Part shown: in pieces, positions 9,463 to 18,156 of the stretch
How positions within the stretch are numbered: position 1 is the first letter of the stretch
How the letters are laid out: each line of letters starts with the position of its first letter
Assembly: GCA_900552935.1 (NCBI GenBank)
Contig: USBN01000001.1
Coordinates: 1 to 64,000 of the forward strand
Source of the DNA: an uncultured Coriobacteriaceae bacterium
GTDB lineage: Bacteria > Actinomycetota > Coriobacteriia > Coriobacteriales > Atopobiaceae
Direction: 5' to 3'
Length of the DNA stretch: 64,000 bases
Program-made: the position numbers and the translations under genes
Notes under the pieces: model-generated
Databases searched by the model: none
Seen by the model: only the letters and a program-made list of their open reading frames with translations
What the model was told of the DNA's origin: nothing

Positions 9463-10389
9463 ATGGCCGATGCAGACTACCAGTTGATGCTCAAGGCAAC
9501 CTGGTACTACTACATGGAGAACTACACCCAGCAGCAGATCTCACAACTTCTGGGCGTGAGTAGGGCCAAGGTCATTCGCCTTCTCGACGAAGCGCGCGCC
9601 ACCGGGGTCATCCGCTTCCTGTTCCGCGAGGATGACCGCGCCCGCATGGAAGTCGAGCGCGAGCTGATTGGCCACTTCGGCCTCGAGGACGCCTTCGTCG
9701 TGCCCACGCCCGCCCACACCGCGGACCTCACGCAGAGCATCGCCCAGGCGGCCTCCGTCTACATCGCGGACCACCTGCGCGCGGACGGCTTCCTCAACAT
9801 CGGCTATGGCGACATGACGGGCCTCATTCTCGACAACCTCGCCTCGAGCCGACGCTCGGACATCAACGTCGCGAGCCTCACGGGCGGCGTGAGCTACTAC
9901 CTGCCCAAGGTGAGCTCCGAGGTCTTCGCGATGCACCTCTATCTCGTGCCCTCGCCCCTGATCCTCTCCTCCGCCGAGCTCAGGGACCAGCTCCTCAAGG
10001 AGCCGGCGATCCAGGACGTCTTCCGTATGACCTCCCACGCGGACATGACCGTCGTGGGCGTGGGAAGCATGGATGAGGACGCCACGATCATCCGCAACGG
10101 CATCCTCTCCAAGACGGACTTCGCGCTCCTCAAGATGCAGGGCGCCGTGGGAGACATCCTCAACCACTTCATCGACGCAGATGGCAATCCCGTTGGCACC
10201 TCCATCGAGGACCGCATCGTCAGCTCGAGCCTCGACAAGCTCCAGAGCATGCGCAACGTCATCGGCGCGGCGGGAGGCTCCGTAAAGGTGCCCGCCATGC
10301 ACGCGGCCCTCACGCACGGTTATTTCAACGTCCTCGTCACGGACGAACAAACGGCAAAGGAACTCCTCGAGTATTCGACCAAGAGCTAG
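9463..10389 (+). CDS. lsrR: LsrR, SorC/DeoR-type repressor of the lsr genes
   Basis: 308 residues from ATG 9463, chosen for the GGAGAGGGGG upstream; ATG 9418 is an alternative. The N-terminus holds a helix-turn-helix (YTQQQISQLLGVSRAKVIRL, about residues 24-43) and the rest matches the SorC sugar-binding domain, including INIGYGDM. In E. coli LsrR represses lsrACDBFG and lsrRK until phospho-AI-2 binds. Divergence from lsrA and pairing with lsrK support the assignment. Confidence 0.87.
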   Translation: MADADYQLMLKATWYYYMENYTQQQISQLLGVSRAKVIRLLDEARATGVIRFLFREDDRARMEVERELIGHFGLEDAFVVPTPAHTADLTQSIAQAASVYIADHLRADGFLNIGYGDMTGLILDNLASSRRSDINVASLTGGVSYYLPKVSSEVFAMHLYLVPSPLILSSAELRDQLLKEPAIQDVFRMTSHADMTVVGVGSMDEDATIIRNGILSKTDFALLKMQGAVGDILNHFIDADGNPVGTSIEDRIVSSSLDKLQSMRNVIGAAGGSVKVPAMHAALTHGYFNVLVTDEQTAKELLEYSTKS

Positions 10390-10401
10390 GAGATGTACGC
10401 C

Positions 10402-11964
10402 ATGGCAAAGTACCTGATGGCAATGGACGCGGGAACCGGCAGCGTGCGCGCTGTCATCTTCTCCACCGAAGGCGACCAGGTGGGCTGTGTCCAGAAGGAG
10501 TGGACCCACAACGAGGATCCCCGTTGGCCCGGCAGCATGGACTTCGACTGGGTAACCAACTGGGAGCTTGCCCGCGCCTGCGTGAGCGAGGTTCTCGCCG
10601 AGACGGGCATCGATGCCTCGGACATCGCCGCCGTCTCGACCACCTGCATGCGCGAGGGCATCCTCCTCTATGACGAGGAGGGCAACGAGATTTGGGCTTG
10701 CGCCAACGTCGACGCCCGCTCAAACGACGAGGTGGGCGAACTCATCGCCATGAACCCGGAGCTTGAGGCGGAGCTCTACCGCGAGAGCGGCCAGACCTAC
10801 GCCCTCGGCGCCCTCCCGCGCCTGCTGTGGGTCAAGAACAAGATGCCCGAGATCTACGAGAAGACCGCCCGCATCGGCATGTTCAACGACTGGCTCATCT
10901 ACAAGCTCACCGGCGAGCTGGCCGTCGAGCCCTCCAACGGCTCGACCACCGGCATCATGAGCCTCGAGACCCGCAACTGGGACCCGACCATCGCCGAGCG
11001 CTGCGGCCTGCGCACCGACATCTTCGGCGCGGTCAAGGAGAGCGGCGAGCTCGCCGGCCACGTCAACGCCAAGGGCGCCGCTGACACCGGCCTCGCCGAG
11101 GGCACGCCCGTCATCGTTGGCGGCGGCGACTGCCAGCTTGGCATGATCGGCGTGGGTGCCTGCCTCCCCAACCAGGCCGGCGTCTTTGGCGGCAGCTTCT
11201 GGCAGTACGAGTTCAACACCGACAACGCTGCCACCGACCCGCAGTGCCGCGTGCGCGTAAACTGCCACGCCACCCCGGGCGTCTGGCAGTACGAGGCGCT
11301 CGCCTTCAAGCCGGGCCTCGTCATGCGCTGGTTCCGCGACGGCTTCTGCCAGGCGGAGAAGGAGCAGGCCAAGGCCGAGGGCCGCGACGTCTATGACGTC
11401 ATGAACGAGCACGCCGAGAAGGTCCCCGCGGGCTCCTACGGCATGCTCTGCTGCTTCAGCGACGTCATGAACTACATCCACTGGACGCACTCCTCGCCCA
11501 CCTTCACCAACTTCGAGCTCGAGCCGGAGAAGTTCAACAAGTACACCTTCTACCGCGCCATCCTCGAAAACACGGCGCTGCTCGTCCGTGGTCACATCGA
11601 CCTCGTCCGAGAGGCCACAGGTAACGAACCCGACGAGCTCATGTTCGCCGGCGGCGCCTCAAAGAGCCCTCTCTGGAGCCAGATCGTCGCCGATGTCACG
11701 GGCAAGACGGTCAAGGTCCCCGTGGTGAAGGAGGCCACCGCCCTTGGTGCCGCCATCATCGCCGGCACCGGCGTGGGCATCTACCCGAGTGTCTCCGAGG
11801 GTGCCAAGCGGGTCGTCAAGTTCGAGCGAACCTTTGAGCCCAACCCCGAAAACGCCGCCGTCTACGAGGAGCTTTACAAGACGTGGTGCGAGGTCTACAA
11901 GGCCCAGTTTGCGCTGAGCGAGGCCGGTGTGACCAAGAGCATGTGGCGCGCCCCCGGCCTGTAA
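10402..11964 (+). CDS. lsrK: LsrK, autoinducer-2 kinase
   Basis: 520 residues from ATG 10402; TAGGAG at 10387-10392 spaces well to this codon, while ATG 10393 directly abuts it. FGGY carbohydrate-kinase fold: MDAGTGSVRAV (8-18) is the N-terminal phosphate loop and LMFAGGASKSPLWSQI the C-terminal FGGY signature. E. coli LsrK is 530 residues. It phosphorylates DPD/AI-2 in the cytoplasm, trapping it and generating the LsrR inducer. It starts 12 nt after lsrR, so the two are co-transcribed. Confidence 0.9.
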   Translation: MAKYLMAMDAGTGSVRAVIFSTEGDQVGCVQKEWTHNEDPRWPGSMDFDWVTNWELARACVSEVLAETGIDASDIAAVSTTCMREGILLYDEEGNEIWACANVDARSNDEVGELIAMNPELEAELYRESGQTYALGALPRLLWVKNKMPEIYEKTARIGMFNDWLIYKLTGELAVEPSNGSTTGIMSLETRNWDPTIAERCGLRTDIFGAVKESGELAGHVNAKGAADTGLAEGTPVIVGGGDCQLGMIGVGACLPNQAGVFGGSFWQYEFNTDNAATDPQCRVRVNCHATPGVWQYEALAFKPGLVMRWFRDGFCQAEKEQAKAEGRDVYDVMNEHAEKVPAGSYGMLCCFSDVMNYIHWTHSSPTFTNFELEPEKFNKYTFYRAILENTALLVRGHIDLVREATGNEPDELMFAGGASKSPLWSQIVADVTGKTVKVPVVKEATALGAAIIAGTGVGIYPSVSEGAKRVVKFERTFEPNPENAAVYEELYKTWCEVYKAQFALSEAGVTKSMWRAPGL

Positions 11965-11975
11965 CGTCCTCGCAC

Positions 11976-12009
11976 GCCGCGGTGGCTCGCAGCTATGCGC
12001 CACCGCGGC
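11976..12009 (+). terminator. Hairpin after lsrK
   Basis: GCCGCGGTGGC (11976-11986) pairs perfectly with 11999-12009 (11 bp, 12-nt loop), 11 nt after the lsrK stop. No T tract follows, so it may only attenuate reading into the cupin gene. Confidence 0.6.
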
Positions 12010-12077
12010 GCCGATCCGCCCATCGGGCAGGCGCGAGCGTTTGCCCGCCAGCAGTCCGACCGCGCACGCTCGCGTAT

Positions 12078-12123
12078 CAATTAGTCCCAGTCCGCACGCC
12101 CAATTAGTCCCAGTCCGCACGCC
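12078..12123. repeat. Perfect 23-bp tandem repeat, two copies
   Basis: Two identical 23-bp units (12078-12100 and 12101-12123, each beginning CAATTAGTCCCAGTCC) lie between lsrK and the cupin gene, ending about 30 bp before the cupin start. Confidence 0.9.
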
Positions 12124-12153
12124 CAGCACCTGGGTGAGTAAAAGGAGTAGAAC

Positions 12154-12513
12154 ATGGCAGAGACCTTCGTCGTCAACGAGAACGACTTCGAGTATCGCTT
12201 CGGTGATTCCGGCCCCAAGTACCTCATGAAGGGCCCGCGCATGAACTTCGCGCTGGTACAGTTCCAGCCCCACCAGAACTTCCAGGCCCACCACCACAAC
12301 ATCATGGAGGAGAACTTCTTCATCCTCGAGGGCAAGGTCGACATCGTGGTCGACGGCGTCGTGCACACGCTGTCCGCCGGAGACTTCATTCACATTGGCC
12401 CGGGTGAGGTCCACTTCGTGAACAACCCGTATGACGAGCCCATCAAGATGGTCTCCACCCTCGCCCCCTTCCAGGAGGTCGACAAGGTCGAGGACCCGAA
12501 CCCCGAGTACTAG
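12154..12513 (+). CDS. Small cupin-domain protein, candidate AI-2 pathway enzyme
   Basis: 119 residues, preceded by AAAGGAG. It is a single cupin barrel: motif 1 runs HHHNIMEENFFILEG with the metal-binding His pair and Glu, and motif 2 is GPGEVHFVNN. Such small cupins are metal-dependent isomerases, dioxygenases or sensors. It follows lsrK on the same strand, 190 bp away across a hairpin and tandem repeat. The locus has no LsrG, the ABM-fold isomerase acting before LsrF, so this protein could fill that step; that is inference from position only. Confidence 0.8.
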   Translation: MAETFVVNENDFEYRFGDSGPKYLMKGPRMNFALVQFQPHQNFQAHHHNIMEENFFILEGKVDIVVDGVVHTLSAGDFIHIGPGEVHFVNNPYDEPIKMVSTLAPFQEVDKVEDPNPEY

Positions 12514-12566
12514 AGGCATCGTGCCCGACACGAAAGCCTCGTGTTCGGTAGAATGTTCTTCTGCTC

Positions 12567-12657
12567 GGAGGAGTGGCAGAGCGGTTGAATGCGGCGGTCT
12601 TGAAAACCGTTGGGCGGCTCGTCCGTCTCGAGAGTTCGAATCTCTCCTCCTCCGCCA
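12567..12657 (+). tRNA. tRNA-Ser(TGA)
   Basis: 91 nt with encoded CCA (12655-12657). The acceptor stem GGAGGAG (12567-12573) pairs with CTCCTCC (12647-12653), the discriminator base is G, the anticodon loop is CTTGAAA with TGA at 12601-12603, a long class II variable arm is present, and the T arm has GTTCGAATC. Confidence 0.96.
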
Positions 12658-12666
12658 TTTGACAGC

Positions 12667-12702
12667 AAGCGGGGCGGCGACGGTAGTGTCGCTGCCCCGC
12701 TT
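12667..12702 (+). terminator. Terminator after tRNA-Ser
   Basis: AAGCGGGGC...GCGAC pairs with GTCGC.GCCCCGCTT across a short loop, with one internal mismatch, followed by TTGCTT. It lies 10 nt after the tRNA. Confidence 0.8.
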
Positions 12703-12831
12703 TTGCTTACCCCGGAATGACCAGCGCCGCGCCGGGCCAAATCCCGAGCCGGTCCACGCTCGGCCGCCATGGCACCTGGGTATACTCCATACCAAACGTC
12801 GCAGGAAGCGACATTACTGCAAGGAGACACC

Positions 12832-13377
12832 ATGCCTGCCATTATCGCCATCGTCGTCATCGCGATTGCCGTCGCGCTCTTCTGCATCAAGATGAGCAAC
12901 GACATCGTTCGCGCTTCCAATCGCTGCGACAATGCCTGGGATCAGATTAACGCCCAGCTCAAGCGCCGCGCAGACCTCATCCCCAACCTCGTCGAGACCG
13001 TCAAAGGCTACGCTTCGCACGAATCCGGCACGCTCGAGGCCGTCATCGCCGCTCGCAACGGCGTTGCCGCCGCAGCCACGCCCGAGGATGTCATGGCCGC
13101 CAACAGTCAGCTCACCGGCGCCCTCCGCCAGCTCTTCGCCCTTTCCGAGAGCTACCCCGACCTGAAGGCCAATGCCAACTTCCAGCAGCTCCAGGCGCAG
13201 CTTGAAGAGACCGAGAACAAGATCGTCTACGCCCGCCAGAGCTACAACGACTGCGTCCTCATGTTCAACAACGCCATCCAGACCTTCCCCGGCAGCCTTT
13301 TCGCCGGCGGCCGCACGCCCAGGAAGGGTTTCGAGATTTCCGAGGCTGACGCCACCGCACCCCGGGTACAGTTCTAG
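12832..13377 (+). CDS. LemA family membrane protein
   Basis: 181 residues from ATG 12832 with AAGGAG upstream. One N-terminal transmembrane helix (about 2-20) is followed by the helical LemA domain with its hallmark NAWDQINAQLKRRADLIPNL (near 37-56) and later YNDCVLMFNNAIQTFPGSLF. LemA proteins have an extracytoplasmic N-terminus and unknown biochemical role, often near peptidases or TPM-domain proteins; neither is here. The gene stands alone and is convergent with deoC. Confidence 0.9.
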   Translation: MPAIIAIVVIAIAVALFCIKMSNDIVRASNRCDNAWDQINAQLKRRADLIPNLVETVKGYASHESGTLEAVIAARNGVAAAATPEDVMAANSQLTGALRQLFALSESYPDLKANANFQQLQAQLEETENKIVYARQSYNDCVLMFNNAIQTFPGSLFAGGRTPRKGFEISEADATAPRVQF

Positions 13378-13396
13378 TCTCGCCCACATATAGGCC

Positions 13397-13472
13397 GGAA
13401 GGCCCCATCCCATTTCGTCGCATTCTCGCGCTTTGCGCTCGAAAAATGCTCCTCAATGGAATGGGGCCTTCC
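13397..13472. terminator. Long hairpin after lemA
   Basis: GGAAGGCCCCAT (13397-13408) pairs with 13461-13472 (12 bp) around a 52-nt loop that itself has short complementary stretches. First of two long palindromes in the lemA-deoC convergent gap. Confidence 0.7.
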
Positions 13473-13551
13473 TCTACGTAGTCGAGACGTTTCCCTTGGC
13501 TTCATCTTTCAACTTGCACTTAAGAAGCGAATGGAAAGCGCTGTAACGGGC

Positions 13552-13639
13552 GCGGCGGGGCGAGGGGAAGGTTGAGAGGCATTTTCGAAGCGCGCAACGC
13601 GCGCGAGCATGCCTCGATGCCTTCCCCTCGCCCCGCCGC
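13552..13639. terminator. 88-nt nested palindrome between lemA and deoC
   Basis: A perfect 20-bp outer stem (13552-13571 with 13620-13639) encloses an inner stem (GAGGCAT 13576-13582 with ATGCCTC 13609-13615) and a GCGCGC-rich tip. It lies 11 bp past the deoC stop and could act as a terminator on either strand or extrude as a cruciform. Confidence 0.75.
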
Positions 13640-13650
13640 TTGGGGATCCG

Positions 13651-14295
13651 TTAGCAGCCGGCCATGATCTGGATTCCGGCGCTGCAGCCGAGACGGTCGG
13701 CCCCGGCCTCGACCATGGCGCGGGCCTCGTCAGCGGTGTGGATGCCACCGGCGGCCTTGACCAGGCAGCGGTCGCCCACGGTCTTGCGCATAAGGGCGAC
13801 ATCGGCCACGGTAGCGCCACCGGTGGAGAAGCCCGTGCTCGTCTTCACGAAGGTCGCTCCAGCCTCGACGGAGAGTTCGCAAGCCTTGACCTTCTGCTCG
13901 TCCGCGAGCAGGCAGGCCTCGATGATGACCTTCACGCACTTGCCGTCAGCAGCCTTCACAACGGCGGCGATGTCGTCGCGGACAGCGTCGTACTCGCCAT
14001 CGAGCAGCCAACCGATGTTGATGACCATGTCGACCTCGTCAGCGCCCGCCTCGACGGCAAGGCGAGTCTCAGCGGCCTTGGCCTCGGTCAGCATGGCACC
14101 GAGGGGGAAGCCGACGACGCAGCACGTGTTAACCTCGCTGCCGGCCAGCTTCTCGTGGGCAAGCGGTACCCAGCAGGTGTTCACGCAGACAGAGGCGAAG
14201 TTGTACTCCAGAGCCTCGTCGCAGAGCTCCTCGATCTGAGCGCGCGTGGCGTTGGCCTTAAGCAGCGTGTGGTCGATCATGCGGTTAAGTTCCAT
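13651..14295 (-). CDS. deoC: Deoxyribose-phosphate aldolase
   Basis: 214 residues. Class I aldolase of the DeoC family: [11 protein letters not shown] at the start, [10 protein letters not shown], the proton-relay aspartate in EVDMVINIG, and the Schiff-base lysine in [14 protein letters not shown]. It cleaves 2-deoxyribose 5-phosphate to acetaldehyde and glyceraldehyde 3-phosphate. It follows the Ula-like PTS genes on the same strand, 263 bp beyond the IIB gene, so it may act on the imported sugar; a separate promoter in that gap is possible. A second deoC paralog lies at 29826-30557. Confidence 0.92.
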   Translation of the reverse strand: MELNRMIDHTLLKANATRAQIEELCDEALEYNFASVCVNTCWVPLAHEKLAGSEVNTCCVVGFPLGAMLTEAKAAETRLAVEAGADEVDMVINIGWLLDGEYDAVRDDIAAVVKAADGKCVKVIIEACLLADEQKVKACELSVEAGATFVKTSTGFSTGGATVADVALMRKTVGDRCLVKAAGGIHTADEARAMVEAGADRLGCSAGIQIMAGC

Positions 14296-14516
14296 GGTTC
14301 CTCCCTTGCTTAGCGCCCGCAGGCGCTCTGCCTACAAAGCGAGACACGCCAAAGGTGTGCCTGGCTTCAAAGGCAGATTTGCTTTGCTGAAGACTGGCGC
14401 GCGACCAACCGCGAGATAACTTTTGTAGCACCAGAGCTCATATCCAAATGAAAGGCCCGGGCCGCCGCCAGCTTTCGCCACGCGACAGCGCCGGGCCAGT
14501 TCCTCTGGAAAGGATT

Positions 14517-14532
14517 CCATCAAATTTGATGG
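14517..14532. promoter_or_regulatory. Perfect 16-bp palindrome between IIB gene and deoC
   Basis: CCATCAAATTTGATGG is fully self-complementary. It sits 26 bp after the IIB stop and about 220 bp upstream of deoC, in a gap long enough for a promoter. Candidate operator; the binding protein is unknown. A small hairpin GCGCC/GGCGC (14536-14550) lies next to it. Confidence 0.5.
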
Positions 14533-14558
14533 TATGCGCCCGTGAGGCGCGGAGATGC

Positions 14559-14843
14559 TTACTGCTCGAGAGCAGCGACCAGCTTCTCCTTGAGCTCGTT
14601 CTTGTCAACGATGTTGGTAAGAACGACCTTGCGCTCATCAGGAACGCCCTTGATGAAGTCAGCAAGATCACGGCCGACGACGAAGAGGTCAGCCGTCTCA
14701 GGAGTGACATCGGAGGTGGTGGTGTGACCGACGGTGATGTCGCTCTTGCCGAGCTCCTTGAGGACGCTCTCGATGTTCATCTGGACCATAAGGCTGGTGC
14801 CGAGGCCAGAACCACAAGCGCACATAATGCTGCGGACTTCCAT
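14559..14843 (-). CDS. PTS system ascorbate-family (Ula-like) IIB component
   Basis: 94 residues from ATG 14843, chosen because AGAGGAAAC precedes it; the ATG at 14858 overlaps that ribosome site. The phosphocysteine loop is CACGSGLGTS near the N-terminus with Cys10 as acceptor. IIB takes phosphate from IIA and passes it to the sugar during transport by IIC. Length and loop fit UlaB/lactose-ascorbate type IIB proteins. Substrate is not decided by sequence. Confidence 0.87.
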   Translation of the reverse strand: MEVRSIMCACGSGLGTSLMVQMNIESVLKELGKSDITVGHTTTSDVTPETADLFVVGRDLADFIKGVPDERKVVLTNIVDKNELKEKLVAALEQ

Positions 14844-15046
14844 GTTTCCTCTTTTCATATCGCGATTGGCCGGAGGGCCAGCCGCTTGTTGGCGATACGC
14901 GGATGCCCGCGCATATCAGATATTACCCAATTGCGGGGCCGAAGCCGCAGCCCCAACCCCGCAACCGGTAAGTGACACTATTAAAGGGTTAGACGGATAA
15001 CACGAGCTAAAGCGCCATGTTGGTCGCTAACCCTCCGCAGCAGATG

Positions 15047-16468
15047 CTACTCGGCAACAGCAGCCTTGGGCTTCGGGGCGACGAAGTTGTAAACGATCGG
15101 CACGATGAAGCAAAGGAGGCAGATGACGAACAGCGGCATGCCAGGGGTGGCCTGAGCGAGGTTACCGAACACGATGCCGAGCCAGGAGAAGTCAGCATCA
15201 GAGAAGGTAGTGGAGGTGAAGCCCAGAGCCGTGAAGACGGGCATGCAGATGGCAGGCAGGAAGGTGATGAGCAGGCCGTGGACGAAAGCACCGGCGACGC
15301 AGCCCTTGAGACCGCCCTCAGCGTTGCCGAAGACACCAGCGGAAGCGCCGCAGAAGAAGTGCGGGACAACGCCGGGGAGAATCAGGGCAACGGGAGCGAG
15401 GTTGGCGTCGATGGCCATGAGGATGAGGAGGCCCACGATGCCGCCAACGAAGGAGACAAGGAAGCCGATGATGACCGCGTTAGGAGCGTACGGGAAGCAG
15501 ACCGGGCAGTCGATGGAGGGGATGGCGCCAGGGACGAGCTTCTCGGAGATGCCCTTGAAGGCGGGGACGATCTCGCCGACGATCAGACGGACGCCGGAAA
15601 GAACGATGTAGACGCCACCAGCGAAGGCCATGCCGGACTCGAGGGCCCAGACGATCCAGTTGCTCGTGGTCTCGGTACCAACGTTGAGGAGGACGTTAAG
15701 GTTGGAGAACTGCGTCGGGTCAGCATCGAGGATGCCGTTGGCAACAGCAACACCGGTCACGATGAGGAAGAAGATCATCATCGTCATGGAGATGGCGACG
15801 GTGGTGTCACGCAGGAAGATGAGACGCTTCGGGAAGTTGATGTCCTCGGTGGACTTGCCGCCCTTGAAGAGCTTGCCAACCTGGCCGGCAATGGCGTAGC
15901 CGATGCCGCCGAAGTGGCCGAAGCCCACGGCGTCACCAGCACCAGTCACCTTGCGGAAGGTGGGCTGGCAGTAAGCCGGGGAGAGAACCATGATCATGGC
16001 GAGGACGCAGCCACCGCCGATGATGAGCATCGGGCCCTCGAGGCCACCGATGCTGAGCACGACGGCGAGCATGCAAGCCATGTACAGCGTGTGGTGACCG
16101 GTGAGGAAGATGTAGTGCATGCGAGAGAAGCGGGCAAGCAAGATGTTCAGAACCATGCCGACGCACATGATCAGAGCGGAGTCAGAGCCGAACTGGGCGA
16201 GGGCCATGGAAACGACGGCCTCGTTGTTCGGGACGACGCCCTGCATGTGGAAGGCGTAGTTGAACAGCTCACCGAAGGCGAGCAGGGAACCAGTCTGCAG
16301 GTAGCTAGCACCAGCAGAGAGCACGAGGAAGCCGACGACGGTCTTCACGGTGCCCATAACGATATCCTCGATAGCCTTGCCCTGGAGGGCGAGACCCACG
16401 AGAGCAAGGAGGCCGACTAGCAGCGCCGGCTCGGACAGAATGCTGACGATAAAGTTAATAACAGCCAT
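15047..16468 (-). CDS. PTS system ascorbate-family (Ula-like) IIC permease
   Basis: 473 residues with about ten to eleven membrane segments, preceded by GGAAGGAAAG. Recognisable UlaA-family stretches include LSAGASYLQTGS, HALARF-like LLARFSRMHYIFLTGHH and VGFGHFGGIGYAIAG. It is the integral-membrane transporter of the PTS encoded with the flanking IIA and IIB genes (gaps 93 and about 200 bp). UlaA homologs move L-ascorbate or other acid or deoxy sugars. Absence of UlaG, UlaD and UlaE homologs nearby argues against ascorbate here. Confidence 0.9.
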   Translation of the reverse strand: MAVINFIVSILSEPALLVGLLALVGLALQGKAIEDIVMGTVKTVVGFLVLSAGASYLQTGSLLAFGELFNYAFHMQGVVPNNEAVVSMALAQFGSDSALIMCVGMVLNILLARFSRMHYIFLTGHHTLYMACMLAVVLSIGGLEGPMLIIGGGCVLAMIMVLSPAYCQPTFRKVTGAGDAVGFGHFGGIGYAIAGQVGKLFKGGKSTEDINFPKRLIFLRDTTVAISMTMMIFFLIVTGVAVANGILDADPTQFSNLNVLLNVGTETTSNWIVWALESGMAFAGGVYIVLSGVRLIVGEIVPAFKGISEKLVPGAIPSIDCPVCFPYAPNAVIIGFLVSFVGGIVGLLILMAIDANLAPVALILPGVVPHFFCGASAGVFGNAEGGLKGCVAGAFVHGLLITFLPAICMPVFTALGFTSTTFSDADFSWLGIVFGNLAQATPGMPLFVICLLCFIVPIVYNFVAPKPKAAVAE

Positions 16469-16561
16469 TCTTTCCTTCCTTTCCTTCCAACTTACTTCCT
16501 ATAAATGCCGCGGTTCGTGGCTGCGGACACTCCGCGCGGCGCGATCGCCAAAATCAAGAAG

Positions 16562-17017
16562 TTATGCCTCGGCAGGGGCGACGAAATCGGCGTAAACCTC
16601 ATCCGCGTCCTTGGCCTCGGCAATCTTGGTGATGTTGGCGGGATCACTGAACATAACGGCGAGCGAGCGCATGACCTCAATGTGAGAGTCGGCGTCCTCA
16701 GCGGCGAGCGTCACGAGCAGGCGGACATCCGGGCCCTCCTCCTTGAAGCGGACGGGCTCGCGAAGCACGGTGACGGCAAGCTGCTGCTTGATGACGCCCT
16801 GCTCGGGGCGGGCATGAAGAAGGGCGAGATCGGGGCAGATCACGAAGTAGGGGCCAAACTCCTTGGCGTTCGAGATGATGCCGTCGATGTAGTCGCTCTT
16901 GACGTAGCCCTGGTCGACGAGCGGCTGCACCGCGACGTGGACGGACTCCTCCCAATCAGAGACCTTCTCGATGATCTGCACGTTCTCGCGCTTGAGCATG
17001 TCCTCCATACCGGCCAT
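16562..17017 (-). CDS. PTS IIA component, fructose/mannitol-type (UlaC-like)
   Basis: 151 residues from ATG 17017 with AAAGGGG upstream. PTS_EIIA type 2 domain: EESVHVAVQPLVDQGYV near 24-40 and the phosphohistidine His68 in LLHARPEQGV. It accepts phosphate from HPr and feeds the IIB. First gene of a minus-strand operon IIA-IIC-IIB-(deoC), divergent from a DeoR regulator 353 bp away. Confidence 0.9.
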   Translation of the reverse strand: MAGMEDMLKRENVQIIEKVSDWEESVHVAVQPLVDQGYVKSDYIDGIISNAKEFGPYFVICPDLALLHARPEQGVIKQQLAVTVLREPVRFKEEGPDVRLLVTLAAEDADSHIEVMRSLAVMFSDPANITKIAEAKDADEVYADFVAPAEA

Positions 17018-17370
17018 GGACAAACCCCTTTCTGCACTAAAAAGGCATAGTTCCATTCATATTCTTCACCAATTGTACACGACAGGAGAGATTTGGGCTT
17101 CCGATTTCCTGGTTTTTCCTGTTTTGCCCATCCTGCTTCCCGCTTACGGTAGGTATTTGGCGGCGAACGGTAGGATCAGCTCTGTTCAATAATTGATTCG
17201 TTACGCTCTCTGCATGCGTAAGTAAATAACTTTACCTCGAGTTTTGCAGTAACGAGGCATTGCGTTGGAGGCATGTAGCATATTTTCTTTAGATGTGGGC
17301 GATACGATTTCGGCCCTATTATGTAAGTCTAAGCATCATTAGTCCGCCCCCACCCCCACCGGAGTCTACG
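17018..17370. promoter_or_regulatory. Divergent regulatory region between PTS IIA gene and deoR-type gene
   Basis: 353 bp, AT-rich, with no convincing gene. It contains a 21-bp-spaced direct repeat (17142-17171) and a C-rich run CCCCCACCCCCACCGG just before the regulator's ribosome site. Confidence 0.6.
17142..17171 (-). promoter_or_regulatory. Candidate LytTR-type site pair upstream of Ula-like PTS
   Basis: Minus-strand 9-mers ACCGTTCGC (17171-17163) and ACCGTAAGC (17150-17142) start 21 bp apart, matching the element at 9030-9059 in spacing and at 20 of 27 bases across the core. The first misses the consensus only at the last base; the second is weaker. About 125 bp upstream of the IIA start. 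Confidence 0.45.
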
Positions 17371-18156
17371 TTGTTCCCGAAAGAGCGCCGCAAAGAGATC
17401 ATCAGCATTGTGAATTCCACGGGCTTTGCCACCGTGGATGACCTCGCCAAGCGCTTTGCCGTCAGCGTTGACAGCATCCGCAAGGACCTCAAGGTCCTTC
17501 AGAATGAGGGCAAGATCAAGCGCGAGTACGGTGGCGCCCTCAAGGTCGACGGTCCGGTTGCGCAGACGCAGCCGCACGACAGCGTGGCGGCGACCGTCGC
17601 GCTCCAGCGCGATGCCGAGGATGACGGCCGCCGCGCCGTCGCCGCGCGTGCGTTCCTCGAGATCAACGACGGCGACGCCATCTTCCTCGGCGTCTCCCGC
17701 ACGAACCTCTATCTTGCAGACATGATCGCCTCGAGCGACAAACGCCTCATCGTGACCACGAACATGATTGACGTCCTCCCCCGTCTCGCCAGGAACCCCA
17801 AGGTCACGACACTTGCCACGGGTGGCTACCTCAACGTGCCCCTCAACGGTTTCACGGGCCCCGCCACGATCAGCCTTCTCGAGCCACTGCTGTTCTCGAA
17901 GGCGTTCATCGGTACCTGCGGCGTCGATCTCGCTAAGAGCGCGGTGCTCGCGACCTCCGTCGACGACGGCCGCGTCAACGAGCAGGTCCTCAAGAACGCC
18001 TCCTACTGCTTCCTCCTCGCCGAGGAGGGCAAGTTCGCCGTCCACAGGGGCTACCGCTACGCCTCCGTGTCTGACTTCAGCGCCATCATCACGGACTCCA
18101 CCAACCGCGACATCCTCACTGCCATCGCCTCCACCGGCACCCCCGTCCTCTGTTAG
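17371..18156 (+). CDS. DeoR-family transcriptional regulator
   Basis: 261 residues from TTG 17371, chosen because GGAG sits 7 nt upstream and the text LFPKERRKEIISIV is the canonical DeoR start. N-terminal helix-turn-helix (ATVDDLAKRFAVSVDSIRKDL, about 19-39) precedes a DeoRC sensor domain that binds phosphosugars. It is divergent from the PTS operon and convergent with the transaldolase gene, so it probably represses one or both in response to a phosphorylated intermediate. Confidence 0.88.
   Translation: MFPKERRKEIISIVNSTGFATVDDLAKRFAVSVDSIRKDLKVLQNEGKIKREYGGALKVDGPVAQTQPHDSVAATVALQRDAEDDGRRAVAARAFLEINDGDAIFLGVSRTNLYLADMIASSDKRLIVTTNMIDVLPRLARNPKVTTLATGGYLNVPLNGFTGPATISLLEPLLFSKAFIGTCGVDLAKSAVLATSVDDGRVNEQVLKNASYCFLLAEEGKFAVHRGYRYASVSDFSAIITDSTNRDILTAIASTGTPVLC

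Noticed and set aside
12078..12123. Tandem repeats considered as a CRISPR fragment
   Set aside because: The units abut with no spacer and there are no cas genes; the same holds for the repeats at 28526 and 35689.
13651..14295. deoC considered as a duplicate pseudogene of 29826-30557
   Set aside because: Both copies keep the Schiff-base lysine and aspartate motifs and full length, and differ widely in sequence, so both look functional.
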